This document shows, piece after piece, positions 39,994-50,515 of a stretch of 64,000 nt of DNA. Under the pieces are notes generated by a model. It ran no database searches. It worked only from the letters and a program-made list of their open reading frames with translations, and had not been told where the DNA came from. Where the stretch lies: contig NZ_BCXD01000005.1 in the NCBI RefSeq assembly GCF_001894925.1, forward strand, positions 124,001 to 188,000, given 5' to 3'. Source of the DNA: Rhodococcus rhodnii NBRC 100604 (GTDB lineage: Bacteria; Actinomycetota; Actinomycetes; Mycobacteriales; Mycobacteriaceae). Position numbers and translations under genes: made by a program. Numbering within the stretch: the first letter of the stretch is position 1; every line of letters begins with the position of its first letter.

Positions 39994-42984
39994 GTGGGCA
40001 TGCGGCCCCCCGCAAGTATCCCGTCCCTGTCGAGGCGGAATCGGGTGTTCGCCGGGATCGGCGCAGTGCTGCTGGTACTGCTGCTGCTCGGCCCGAGACT
40101 GATCACGACGTACACCGACTGGCTGTGGTTCGGCGAGACCGGTTTCCGCGGTGTGTTCACCACGGTCCTGCTCAGCCGGGTCGTGCTGTTCCTCGTCGTC
40201 GGCGTCGTCGTCGGCCTGATCGTGTGGGTGGGGCTCCTGCTCGCGTACCGGTCGCGGCCCGTCTTCGTGCCGACGGTGGGCCCGAACGATCCGGTCGCGC
40301 GGTACCGCACGACGGTGACCGGCCGACTGCGGCTGTTCGGCATCGGCATCCCTGCCGTGGTGGGTGTTCTCTCGGGTCTCGTCGCCCAGTCCAACTGGGT
40401 CACGGTCCAGATGTTCCTCAACGGCGGCGAGTTCGGGACCACCGACCCGCAGTTCGGCCTCGACGTCGGCTTCTACGCCTTCGACCTGCCGTTCTACCGC
40501 TTCGTGCTCAACTGGCTCTTCGTCGCGGTCGTCCTCGCGTTCATCGGAAACCTGATCACGCAGTACATCTTCGGCGGCATCCGCTTCGGTGGCGGCGCGT
40601 CGGGCAGCTCGATCAGCAACGCGGCCCGCATCCAGCTCGCGATCCTCGCCGGCGTCTTCGTCCTGCTCAAGGCCGTCGCGTACTGGCTCGACCGGTACGA
40701 GCTGCTGTCGAGCAGCCGTAAGGAACCCACGTTCACCGGTCTGTCCTACACCGACGCGAACGCCGTGCTCCCCGCCAAGCTCATCCTGCTCGCGATCGCC
40801 GTGGTCTGCGCGATCGCGTTCTTCGCCGCGATCTTCCTGCGCGACCTGCGGATCCCCGCGATGGCGACGGCGCTGCTCGTCCTGTCCTCCGTGCTCGTGG
40901 GTGCGGCGTGGCCGCTCGTCGTCGAGCAGTTCTCGGTGCGCCCGAACGCCGCCGACAAGGAGAGTCCGTACATCCAGCGCAACATCGAGGCGACGCGCGC
41001 GGCGTACGGGATCACCGACGACGACGTGACGTACGAGGACTATCCCGGTTTCAGCACGCAGGCCCCTCGCGACATCCCGGCGGACCAGACCACCATCGAG
41101 AACGCCCGACTGCTCGATCCCAACCTGCTGTCACCGACCTTCACGCAGCAGCAGCAGCTCAAGAACTTCTACGGCTTCCCGCAGTCGCTCGACATCGATC
41201 GCTACGAGATCGACGGCGAGACGCGCGACTACGTCGTCGCCGCTCGTGAGCTCTCGCCGCGCAGCCTCACCGGCAACCAGACCGACTGGATCAACCGCCA
41301 CACCGTCTACACGCACGGCAACGGCTTCATCTCGGCGCAGGCCAACCAGGTCAATGCCGCAGCGTCGGACTCCGCCGAGGAAGCCGCGAACAGCAACAGC
41401 GGTTACCCCGTCTACAACGTCTCCGACATCGCCTCGCAGCAGAGCGACCAGGATCAGCTGATCGAGGTCGACCAGCCCCGCATCTACTACGGCGAGGTCA
41501 TCGCGGACACCGACGCGGACTACGCGATCGTCGGTTCGGCCGAGGGCGAAGGCCCGCGCGAGTACGAGACCGACACGTCGCAGTACACGTACACCGGTGA
41601 GGGCGGCGTCCCGATCGGCAACTGGTTCAACCGGCTCGCTTTCGCGGCGAAGTACACCGAGCGCAACATCCTGTTCTCGAGCGCGATCGGCGAGAACTCG
41701 AAGCTGATCTTCGACCGCGATCCTCGCGACCGCGTCACGAAGGTCGCGCCGTGGCTGACCGCGGACGGCAACACCTACCCGGCGGTGATCGACGGCCGGA
41801 TCCAGTGGATCGTCGACGCCTACACGACGCTCGACAACTACCCCTACGCGCAGCGCAGCTCGCTCGACGGGCTGCTCGAGGACAGCATCGACCAGACGAC
41901 CGGTCGTCCGCTGCCCCGCAAGGAGGTCAGCTACATCCGCAACTCGGTCAAGGCGACCGTCGACGCGTACGACGGCTCCGTGACGCTGTACCAGGTCGAC
42001 CAGAACGACCCGGTGCTCGACGCCTGGATGAGCGTCTTCCCCGGCACCGTCCAGCCGGAGGAAGAGGTCTCCGACGAGCTCCGCTCGCACTTCCGTTACC
42101 CGGAGGACCTGTTCAAGGTCCAGCGCGAGATGCTCGCGAAGTACCACGTCGACGATCCGCGTGAGTTCTTCACGAACAACGCCTTCTGGTCGGTGCCCAG
42201 CGACCCGACGATCGACACGCAGGCGAACCAGCCGCCGTACTACGTCACGGTCGGTGAGCCGGAGACCGGGGAGCCGTCGTTCAACCTGACGAGCGCGATG
42301 GTGGGCTTCAACCGGCAGTTCCTGTCGGCGTACATCTCGGCGAAGTCCGACCCCGAGAACTACGGCGAGATCACGGTGTTCCAGCTGCCGACGGATTCGC
42401 AGACGCAGGGTCCGCAGCAGACGCAGAACTCGATGATCTCGGATCCGCGCGTGGCCTCGGAGCGGACACTGCTCGAACGCTCGAACCGGATCCAGTACGG
42501 CAACCTGCTGACGTTGCCGATCGGTGACGGCGGCATCCTGTACGTCGAGCCGATGTACACCGAGCGCAACTCGCAGAACCAGGACAGCTCGACGTTCCCG
42601 CAGCTCTCGCGCGTCCTCGTGAGCTACCGCGAGGGCCCGCCGAGCAACAGCATCCGCGTCGGGTACGCGCCGACGCTGTCCGAGGCGCTCGACCAGGTCT
42701 TCGGCGCCGGCACGGGTGCCGCGGCGACCGACCCGGTCACCGATGCTCCGGCCGAGGGAGGCACCCCGGCGGGCAGCGAGGGCGCTGCGCCGCAGCCGAC
42801 CGAGCCCGCGGAGCCGGCCGCGCCGGCTGCGCCGTCGGGTGACCGCGACTCCGCCGTCGCCGAACTCGACTCCTCGCTCGCTGCCCTACGCCAGGCACAG
42901 CAGTCGGGTGACTTCGGTGCCTACGGTGCGGCACTCGATCGCGTCCAGCGCGCGGTTGCCGCGTACGAGGCGCTGCCGAGGTAG
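39994..42984 (+). CDS. UPF0182 large membrane protein (Rv3193c-like)
   Basis: A 996-residue protein. The first about 320 residues contain seven predicted membrane helices (for example AGIGAVLLVLLLLGPRLITTYTDWLWF, VVLFLVVGVVVGLIVWVGLLLAY). The rest is a large extracytoplasmic domain rich in Tyr, Asp and Pro, ending in a Pro/Ala linker and a short helical tail. The family is widespread in actinobacteria and cyanobacteria, with no firm function. GTG 39994 has GGAG upstream; ATG 40000 is an alternative. Confidence 0.92.
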   Translation: MGMRPPASIPSLSRRNRVFAGIGAVLLVLLLLGPRLITTYTDWLWFGETGFRGVFTTVLLSRVVLFLVVGVVVGLIVWVGLLLAYRSRPVFVPTVGPNDPVARYRTTVTGRLRLFGIGIPAVVGVLSGLVAQSNWVTVQMFLNGGEFGTTDPQFGLDVGFYAFDLPFYRFVLNWLFVAVVLAFIGNLITQYIFGGIRFGGGASGSSISNAARIQLAILAGVFVLLKAVAYWLDRYELLSSSRKEPTFTGLSYTDANAVLPAKLILLAIAVVCAIAFFAAIFLRDLRIPAMATALLVLSSVLVGAAWPLVVEQFSVRPNAADKESPYIQRNIEATRAAYGITDDDVTYEDYPGFSTQAPRDIPADQTTIENARLLDPNLLSPTFTQQQQLKNFYGFPQSLDIDRYEIDGETRDYVVAARELSPRSLTGNQTDWINRHTVYTHGNGFISAQANQVNAAASDSAEEAANSNSGYPVYNVSDIASQQSDQDQLIEVDQPRIYYGEVIADTDADYAIVGSAEGEGPREYETDTSQYTYTGEGGVPIGNWFNRLAFAAKYTERNILFSSAIGENSKLIFDRDPRDRVTKVAPWLTADGNTYPAVIDGRIQWIVDAYTTLDNYPYAQRSSLDGLLEDSIDQTTGRPLPRKEVSYIRNSVKATVDAYDGSVTLYQVDQNDPVLDAWMSVFPGTVQPEEEVSDELRSHFRYPEDLFKVQREMLAKYHVDDPREFFTNNAFWSVPSDPTIDTQANQPPYYVTVGEPETGEPSFNLTSAMVGFNRQFLSAYISAKSDPENYGEITVFQLPTDSQTQGPQQTQNSMISDPRVASERTLLERSNRIQYGNLLTLPIGDGGILYVEPMYTERNSQNQDSSTFPQLSRVLVSYREGPPSNSIRVGYAPTLSEALDQVFGAGTGAAATDPVTDAPAEGGTPAGSEGAAPQPTEPAEPAAPAAPSGDRDSAVAELDSSLAALRQAQQSGDFGAYGAALDRVQRAVAAYEALPR

Positions 42985-43000
42985 CGGACGCGCTCACGGC

Positions 43001-43046
43001 AACGGCCTCGGGCTCGTCACCATCCGGTGACGGGCCCGAGGCCGTT
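43001..43046. terminator. Bidirectional terminator between UPF0182 and Rpf-like genes
   Basis: 21-base arms (43001-43021 and 43026-43046) with one mismatch and a 4-base loop, between convergent genes. Confidence 0.75.
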
Positions 43047-43064
43047 TCGCGTGAGAGAAGGCCG

Positions 43065-43931
<867 letters not shown>

Positions 43932-43950
43932 TCACGGCGTGCCAGGGGAG

Positions 43951-43988
43951 AGGTGTGGGAGGCACTCGTTCGAGTGCCTCCCACACCT
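43951..43988 (-). terminator. Terminator after the short Rpf-like gene
   Basis: 18-base perfect arms (43951-43968 and 43971-43988) separated by TT, just downstream of the gene at 44001. It should isolate the two Rpf-like genes transcriptionally. Confidence 0.75.
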
Positions 43989-44000
43989 TCTCTCACCCGG

Positions 44001-44810
<810 letters not shown>

Positions 44811-44840
44811 TTGCGATCTGCGACGGCGCATGTGTAGCGT
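44811..44840 (+). promoter_or_regulatory. Promoter of the initiator tRNA gene
   Basis: TTGCGA (44811-44816) and TAGCGT (44835-44840) with an 18-base spacer; the tRNA begins 11 bases later. Confidence 0.6.
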
Positions 44841-44851
44841 TGCCGACGCAA

Positions 44852-44928
44852 CGCGGGGTGGAGCAGCTCGGTAGCTCGCTGGGCTCATAACCCAGAGGTC
44901 GCAGGTTCGAATCCTGTCCCCGCTACCA
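44852..44928 (+). tRNA. Initiator tRNA-fMet (CAT)
   Basis: A complete 77-base cloverleaf with the CCA end encoded. Anticodon CAT sits in a stem with three G-C pairs (GGG/CCC) next to the loop, and the first acceptor pair is mismatched (C1 against T72). Both are marks of initiator tRNA. Confidence 0.95.
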
Positions 44929-44931
44929 AGT

Positions 44932-44971
44932 AACAGGCCCTGACCGGCAATCGCGCCGGTCAGGGCCTGTT
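44932..44971 (+). terminator. Terminator of the initiator tRNA
   Basis: Perfect 17-base arms (44932-44948 and 44955-44971) with a 6-base loop, followed by TTCGTTCG. Confidence 0.85.
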
Positions 44972-45000
44972 TCGTTCGCGGAACCGGCTTCGCGTGGCTG

Positions 45001-45377
45001 TCAGGTCTCGTGAGAGGTGCCGGAGTCCCACAGCGGTGTGTGCGCCGACCAGGGGAATTCGTCCGGTGTGGTGGTCATCGGGGGCACCGTGGCGTCTTCG
45101 GTGCGGGCATGTGGGCAGATCACGTCGAGAACTCGTTCGGCGAGGCTCTGGGCACTGTGTCCCGTGGTGTCGACGAGCACCTCCCGGCAACGACGGTCGG
45201 CGAGTTCGCCTCCGGAGTGTTCTGCCGCCCACTGAGCAGTCAACGACGGATCGTCCTCGGCGTCGACGAACACGAGGTGAGGTGTGTCCGGAAAGCGCTG
45301 CGCCCACCATATCGGCGACGCGCTGCTCGCCGGGGGGGCCGAATGAGGACCGTCAGGATGACTTCGGGTTCGGGCAC
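45001..45377 (-). pseudogene. Unrecognised small protein interrupted by a frameshift at a G7 tract
   Basis: GTG at 45377 lies 6 bases after TACTGT (reverse strand, 45384-45389), the local leaderless pattern, and reads VPEPEVILTVLIRPP. The rest (PIWWAQRFPDTPHLVFVDAEDDPSLTAQWAAEHSGGELADRRCREVLVDTTGHSAQSLAERVLDVI...) is in another frame. The break is at seven Gs, 45332-45338; eight would join the parts. REVLVDTTGHSAQSLAERVLDVI resembles the C-terminal part of small P-loop nucleotide kinases, but no Walker motif is seen, so I do not assign a function. Confidence 0.5.
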
Positions 45378-45449
45378 TGTGTGACAGTAGCGTTGGCGTG
45401 GTGGCGATCCCGTCGCGCGGCGATTCGGGCGTTCTGGTAAGAACAGCGC

Positions 45450-45854
45450 GTGAAGAAGACGCTCGCGGTCACCGCTGTCCTGTGCTCGTTCGCCCTCACC
45501 GCCTGCGGTGGTTCGGACTCGACGTCCGACGCCGAATCCGATGCGCCCGAGACCTCGTCGGCCGCAGAGCCCACCACGATGCCCGAACTCGGTTCGGACG
45601 CCGTCACGTTCGACACGTCCGCTGCGGGTGTGACGACCGCCGTCAACGGTGTCGAGGCGGACACCGCGTCGGCGAGCTACACCGAGGCGTGCGCCGACGC
45701 GACCGCGTGGCTCGGCTCGGCGGACGAGAAGTCGGCCGAGGCGTACCTCGCACAGCTGCAGCATGATCCGGAGTCGGCGTGGCACGACGCAACTCCCGAG
45801 AGCCAAGCAGCGACGATCGCCGCCGCAGAGGCCGCTGCAGCCGGAAGCTGCTGA
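45450..45854 (+). CDS. Small secreted lipoprotein
   Basis: A 134-residue protein with a lipoprotein signal: positively charged start, hydrophobic VTAVLCSFALTA and lipobox LTAC-G, giving lipidated Cys19. The mature part is acidic and Ala/Ser/Thr rich, with a helical C-terminus (YTEACADATAWLGSADEKSAEAYLAQLQ) that contains a second Cys and ends in Cys, possibly a disulfide. No family recognised. GTG start. Confidence 0.72.
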   Translation: MKKTLAVTAVLCSFALTACGGSDSTSDAESDAPETSSAAEPTTMPELGSDAVTFDTSAAGVTTAVNGVEADTASASYTEACADATAWLGSADEKSAEAYLAQLQHDPESAWHDATPESQAATIAAAEAAAAGSC

Positions 45855-46108
45855 CCGCACCCACGCACGGCAGTCGTATGCACTCGTGTGGATGAACTCA
45901 GCGACCCCAGCCGCTCGAATTGAAATCGAAGATGGGGGTGCGGGTGCCGTCCGGTCGTCGCGGAGAGACGGAAGCGTAGCGGCTAGGTCGCCGGTCACCC
46001 ATGAGCCCGAGAGCCCAGGAGTACAGCGCGCGAAGGCGCTCTCGAGCTGCACGGCGGCGAGATCGAGCTCCCTCGTCGCTCTGCTTTCTGCGTCGCGAGT
46101 CCGGCCAG
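45855..46108. other. Intergenic region without a recognisable gene
   Basis: No frame shows credible protein. It lies downstream of the lipoprotein gene and ends in a strong hairpin. No promoter signals were identified with confidence. Confidence 0.4.
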
Positions 46109-46143
46109 CGAAGGCCCCGAACGGAATCCGTTCGGGGCCTTCG
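46109..46143. terminator. Terminator between lipoprotein and acyl-CoA dehydrogenase genes
   Basis: Perfect 17-base arms (46109-46125 and 46127-46143) around a single base, lying between convergent genes. Confidence 0.8.
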
Positions 46144-46158
46144 CTGTGGGTGTGGTGC

Positions 46159-47376
46159 TTATTTGAGTTCGGCGGAGGAGAGGCCGAGCAGTCGCCGGGC
46201 GACGATGAGCTGCTGGATCTGCTGCGTCCCCTCGAAGATGTCGAGGATCTTGCTGTCGCGGCCCCACTTCTCGAGCAGTGTGTGCTGCGAGTAGCCCAGC
46301 GTGCCGGCGAGTTCGACCGCCTTGAGCGTGACGTCCGTGCCCGTACGGCCGGCCTTGGCCTTGGACATCGACGCCTCGAGCGAGTTCGGCTTCTTGTTGT
46401 CCGCCATCCACGCCGCGCGCAGCGCGAGCAGGTAGGCGGCCTCCCAATCGGCCTCCATCCGGAGGAACTCGGCTGCGGCAGCGTGCTGGTTCATCGCCGG
46501 TGTGTCGTAGGAGATCTCGACGCCCGCCCCGGTGAGGATCGAGCGCAGTTCCTCGAGTGCCGCACGGCCGACGCCGATCGCCATCGCGGCGACCATCGGG
46601 CGCGTGTTGTCGAAGGTCTGCATGACCCCGCCGAAGCCCTTCTTGACGTCCACCTCGGGGCTGCCGAGGATGTTGTCCTTCGGGATCCGGCAGTCCTGCA
46701 GCAGCAGAACGGCGGTGTCGGACGCCTTGATACCGAGCTTGTGCTCGAGGCGTGCAACCGACAGGCCCGGTGCGTCACGCGGGACGACGAACGACTTGAT
46801 CGCCGCGCGGCCCTTGCTCTTGTCGACGCTCGCCCACACGACGATGTGCGTCGACCGCTCACCCGCGGTGACGAAGATCTTCTCGCCGTTGAGGACCCAC
46901 TCGTCGCCGTCGAGCGTCGCCGTCGTGCCCACGGCTGCGGAGTCGGAGCCGAACGACGGCTCGGTGATGGCCATCGAGGCCCACACCTTGCCGAAGCGCT
47001 CGAGTTGCTCATCGGTCGCGACGGCTGCGATCGCGGCGTTGCCGAGACCCTGGTAGGGGATCGACAGCATGAGACCGACGTCGCCCCAGGAGGTTTCGAG
47101 GGCGTTGAGGAGGGCGGACATGTTGCCGCCGTTGCTGTTGGCGATCTCGGTCGACGGCGTGCCGTCGCCCGACGCACGGCCACCCGCGGCGCCACCGATC
47201 TCGCCGCCGGAGTCCTTGAGTCCCTCGACCATGGCGGCCATGGTGTCGAGTTCGACGGGGTACTCGTGCTCGGCGAGGTCGTATTTGCGCGAGACGGGTC
47301 GGAAGATCTCGGCCGCGACCTGGTGCGCCTGGTTCGCGGATGCCTTCAGCTTCTTGGGAAGTTCGAGGTTGTACAT
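46159..47376 (-). CDS. Acyl-CoA dehydrogenase (first of a pair)
   Basis: A 405-residue flavoprotein that oxidises acyl-CoA to enoyl-CoA. Visible family motifs: MAITEPSFGSDSAAV (FAD and substrate loop), WVLNGEKIFVTAGERS, and the C-terminal LLEKWGRDSKILDIFEGTQQIQQLIVARRLLG, whose IFEGTQQIQ includes the position of the catalytic Glu. It follows the second dehydrogenase gene by 63 bases and is probably co-transcribed, so the two may form a heteromeric complex, as known for several actinobacterial FadE pairs. Substrate unknown. Confidence 0.9.
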   Translation of the reverse strand: MYNLELPKKLKASANQAHQVAAEIFRPVSRKYDLAEHEYPVELDTMAAMVEGLKDSGGEIGGAAGGRASGDGTPSTEIANSNGGNMSALLNALETSWGDVGLMLSIPYQGLGNAAIAAVATDEQLERFGKVWASMAITEPSFGSDSAAVGTTATLDGDEWVLNGEKIFVTAGERSTHIVVWASVDKSKGRAAIKSFVVPRDAPGLSVARLEHKLGIKASDTAVLLLQDCRIPKDNILGSPEVDVKKGFGGVMQTFDNTRPMVAAMAIGVGRAALEELRSILTGAGVEISYDTPAMNQHAAAAEFLRMEADWEAAYLLALRAAWMADNKKPNSLEASMSKAKAGRTGTDVTLKAVELAGTLGYSQHTLLEKWGRDSKILDIFEGTQQIQQLIVARRLLGLSSAELK

Positions 47377-47439
47377 GGGATTTCGTTCCTCGGTTCTGGG
47401 ACGGAGGGCGGTGAGCGATCCACCGGGGATCGGGACGAC

Positions 47440-48834
47440 TCAGATGAGGACGACGCCCTCGGCGACGCCGATCGCACGAAGGTCGCGGTACCACCGTTCG
47501 ACGGGGTGCTCCTTCGTGTAGCCGTGGCCGCCGAGCAGCTGGACGCCGTCGAGGCCGATCTGCATGCCCTTGTCCGTGGCGAGCTTCTTGGCGAGAGCGG
47601 CTTCGCGAGCGAACGACTTGCCCTGCTCGGCGCGCGACGCGCCGCGGAGAGTGACGAGCCGCAGGCCGTCGAGTTCGATCCCGATGTTCGCGACCATGAA
47701 CGCGACCGCCTGACGGTGGCTGATCGGCTCGCCGAAGGCGACACGCTCGTTGACGTAGGGGATCACGTAGTCGAGGACTGCCTGGCCGGTGCCCACGGCG
47801 AGCGAGGCCCAGCCGAGGCGGGCGAGGCGCACGGCGTCGGCGTAGTCCTCGGTGCGCTGATCGCCGTCGATCTCGCCGAGCAGCGCCGACGTGGGGACGG
47901 CGACGTCGGTGAGGACGATCCGGCCGAGGCCCGCTGCACGCAGACCCATGCTCGGGTCCGCCTCGACGACGAGTCCCTTGCTGTCGGACTCGACGATGAA
48001 CAGCGACGGCCTGCCGTCGAGTTCGGCTGCGACGAGGAACAATTCGGCCGACGCCGCGGCGGGGACGAGGCTCTTGACGCCGTTGAGACGGTAGCCGCTC
48101 GGCGAGCGCGTCGCCTTCGTGTCGAGCGCGAACGGGTCGAACAGGGCCCGCGGCTCCGCGACGACGACGGCGGCACCGGGAACCTGCTCGCCCGTGAAAG
48201 CGGGGAGGTAGGTCTTCTGCTGGGCGTCGCTGCCCCACTGGGTGAGGGCGACCGCGACACCGCTGGGCGCGAGGATCGGCAACGCCAGTCCCATGTCGCC
48301 GTGGGCGAGTGCCTCGGCGACGAGCGAGTTGGTGACGGCGCCGCGTTCGGACGCCGCGCCCTCGAGCTCCTCGGGGACGTTGATGAGGGTGATGCCGAGT
48401 TCGGCGGCGCGCTTCGCGAGATCCTCGGGCGCACCGGCTGCTTCGTCGGCGTCGTGCGCGGCGGGACGCAGGATCTCCTCCGCGAACTCCTGCACCGTCT
48501 CGACGATCATCTTCTGGTCGTCGCTGGGGGTGATGTCGAAGTAGTCGGCGTTCTTCGCGGGGCTGTCGGGCAGCCGCGTGGGCTTGCTGCCGCCGGCGAC
48601 CTTCGAGAACGCGCGCGTCGCGGCCCCGAGCGTCTTGAAGCCCGTCTTGGTGCCCTCGTAGGTCACGCGGTCGACGGTGTCTCGCAGGTTGTACTTCCCG
48701 GCGAGCTCCGACCCGGTGATCTTGGTCAGCACGCGCATCGCGGCGCCCATCGCGTCGCGTTTGACCAAATTCAGTCCGACGGCGGAGGTGTCGCGCGGGG
48801 GGCGCTCGTGGGGGGCTGTGTCGTGCTTGCTCAT
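47440..48834 (-). CDS. Acyl-CoA dehydrogenase (second of a pair)
   Basis: A 464-residue protein with an N-terminal extension of about 90 residues (helical, with NLVKRDAMGAAMRVLTKITGSELAG) before the dehydrogenase fold (DQKMIVETVQEFAEEILRP ... QLLGGHGYTKEHPVERWYRDLRAI). The C-terminal GGHGYTKEHPVERWYRD is the family signature. ATG 48834 used; GTG 48840 is possible. Its promoter carries a palindromic operator at 48878. Probably the promoter-proximal gene of a two-gene lipid-degradation operon. Confidence 0.88.
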   Translation of the reverse strand: MSKHDTAPHERPPRDTSAVGLNLVKRDAMGAAMRVLTKITGSELAGKYNLRDTVDRVTYEGTKTGFKTLGAATRAFSKVAGGSKPTRLPDSPAKNADYFDITPSDDQKMIVETVQEFAEEILRPAAHDADEAAGAPEDLAKRAAELGITLINVPEELEGAASERGAVTNSLVAEALAHGDMGLALPILAPSGVAVALTQWGSDAQQKTYLPAFTGEQVPGAAVVVAEPRALFDPFALDTKATRSPSGYRLNGVKSLVPAAASAELFLVAAELDGRPSLFIVESDSKGLVVEADPSMGLRAAGLGRIVLTDVAVPTSALLGEIDGDQRTEDYADAVRLARLGWASLAVGTGQAVLDYVIPYVNERVAFGEPISHRQAVAFMVANIGIELDGLRLVTLRGASRAEQGKSFAREAALAKKLATDKGMQIGLDGVQLLGGHGYTKEHPVERWYRDLRAIGVAEGVVLI

Positions 48835-48877
48835 GATCACCAGCTGTTTCTCGAGGGACGGCCAGGAACTCCCGAGG

Positions 48878-48920
48878 ACCTTACTCCTGAGTAAGGTTTG
48901 GTGTCTACTTCCGAGTAAGT
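48878..48920 (-). promoter_or_regulatory. Palindromic operator and promoter of the acyl-CoA dehydrogenase operon
   Basis: A perfect dyad ACCTTACTC-CT-GAGTAAGGT (48878-48897) and a second, imperfect site with GAGTAAG at 48913-48919, 24 bases further. On the reverse strand TAGACA and TAAGGT, 18 bases apart, form the promoter, with the -10 inside the perfect dyad, so a repressor bound here would block the operon. The dyad looks like a TetR-type lipid-regulator site. Confidence 0.6.
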
Positions 48921-48936
48921 TCCCTGGCCGCGCGAG

Positions 48937-49654
48937 TCACGAAGTCTGGGTGAGGATGTCGTCGAGCGTGCGGCGGACGTCGTCGGTGTCGTCGCCCGGC
49001 GACGTCGCGTAGATCCCGAGTTGCGTGTCCAGTGGTCCGCCGGGCTCCGACGCGATGAACCGCGTGAGCTCGACGACCCACTGCCCCTCGGCGTCGGTCG
49101 TCTCGGTGTACGCGGTGCGCTCGTCGGGGAAGACCGCGCCGGCGGGCTCGGTGAGCCACGGCGGCGCGAAGTCGGCCGGTTGCGGCGCCGAGCAATCCGA
49201 CGGGCACGCGTGGACGATCACGTCGACACGGTGGACCACTCCGGGGTGAGCGGCAGGTCCAGCCGGAGGCATCCGGCAGCGCCTCGGGTGATCCCGCGAA
49301 GCAGTTCACGTCACCCTCCGTGCGAAAGGCGAAGGGCCAGTCGGCGAACGCCATCGTGTAGGTGTCGTCCGCATCGGTCCACGCGCCGCCGAAGAGCGTG
49401 CTCTCGGGCAGCTCCCGCAGGACCGGTTCGTTCGGTGCGGGGTCGTCGGTCGCGAACGGCTCGTCGTCCGGCAACGCGGGCGACTCGCTCTCCGCGGCCG
49501 TCGCCTCCCCGTCGATCCCGCCGAGCCGGAAGTCCGAGCGCGTCACGACGACGGCGGCGACCACGATCGCCGCGACGACGAGGACGACCGCGAGTCCGAT
49601 GACGACGAACGCGCCGCGATCGTGCTTGCTCGCGACCTCGGTGTGATCGTTCAC
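48937..49654 (-). pseudogene. Membrane-anchored protein of unknown function, broken by two frameshifts
   Basis: GTG at 49654 overlaps the hisN stop (GTGA). The first frame gives [46 protein letters not shown] (one helix) and an acidic ectodomain to ALPDASG; the last gives VDVIVHACPSDCSAPQPADFAPPWLTEP ... DDILTQTS. A short middle piece (LDLPLTPEWSTV) is in the third frame. One added base near 49262 and one near 49230 would give a continuous protein. No family recognised. Both breaks are in short GC-rich runs, not long G tracts. Confidence 0.6.
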
Positions 49655-50442
49655 GACGCTGCGAGGGCGTCGAGCGTTGCCGCGTGGAGTGCGCCGTTCG
49701 TCGCGACGGCACTGCCGCCGTGCGGGCCGGGGGTGCCGTCGAGCGAGGTGAACGTGCCGCCGGCCTCGCGGACGAGGACGTCGAGAGCCGCGAGATCCCA
49801 CAGCGAGACCTCGGGTTCGGCGGCGATGTCCACCGCTCCCTCGGCGACGAGGCAGTACGAGAAGAAGTCGCCGAGCCCGCGCACGCGCCACACGGTGTCG
49901 GTCAGGGCGAGGAAGCGGTCTCGGATGCCGAGTTCGGCCCAGCCGGTCAGGCTCGAGAACGACAGGCTCGCCGAGTCGAGGGCGTCGACACCCGAGACGG
50001 AGATCCGGCGGGGGGAGCGCTGCGCGAAGGTGGTCCATGCGCCCGCGCCACGCGCTGCCCACCAGCGGCGGCTCAGCGCGGGAGCGCTCACGACGCCGAC
50101 GACGGGCTCGCCGTCGTCGAGCAGCGCGACGAGCGTCGCCCACACGGGGACGCCGCGGACGAAGTTCTTGGTCCCGTCGATCGGGTCGATCACCCACTGC
50201 CGCCCCTGCACGGCGGCGGCGCCACCGAACTCCTCGCCGAGGATCGCGTCGCCGGGACGCTCCGAACCCAGGATCTCGCGCAGCGTTCGCTCGGTGGCGA
50301 GGTCCGCGTCAGAGACGGGCGTCAGATCGGGTTTGGCGTTGACCTTCAGATCGAGAGCACCGAAGCGCTCGAGCGTGACGGCGTCGGCGAGATCGGCGAG
50401 CCGCAGTGCGAGAGCGAGGTCGGCGTCGGTGTCGGTACTCAC
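49651..50442 (-). CDS. hisN: Histidinol-phosphatase, inositol-monophosphatase family
   Basis: A 263-residue Mg2+-dependent phosphatase. Metal-site motifs: GEEFGG (Glu near residue 70), [12 protein letters not shown] (near 88-99) and [15 protein letters not shown] (near 215). In mycobacteria and Corynebacterium the same family member is the histidinol-phosphate phosphatase of histidine biosynthesis (HisN, Rv3137), so that role is favoured over inositol-1-phosphatase. Its stop overlaps the start of the following broken gene. Divergent from prfB. Confidence 0.85.
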   Translation of the reverse strand: MSTDTDADLALALRLADLADAVTLERFGALDLKVNAKPDLTPVSDADLATERTLREILGSERPGDAILGEEFGGAAAVQGRQWVIDPIDGTKNFVRGVPVWATLVALLDDGEPVVGVVSAPALSRRWWAARGAGAWTTFAQRSPRRISVSGVDALDSASLSFSSLTGWAELGIRDRFLALTDTVWRVRGLGDFFSYCLVAEGAVDIAAEPEVSLWDLAALDVLVREAGGTFTSLDGTPGPHGGSAVATNGALHAATLDALAAS

Positions 50443-50515
50443 GAACAGAACCTAGTCCATCGCGGGGACCCGGCTCACGGTGCGGCACTCACCGCACCCG
50501 GTAATCTTGATCATC

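Noticed and set aside
45649-48894. A 1081-codon frame on the plus strand
   Set aside because: It is the antisense shadow of the two acyl-CoA dehydrogenase genes, which have clear family motifs on the other strand.
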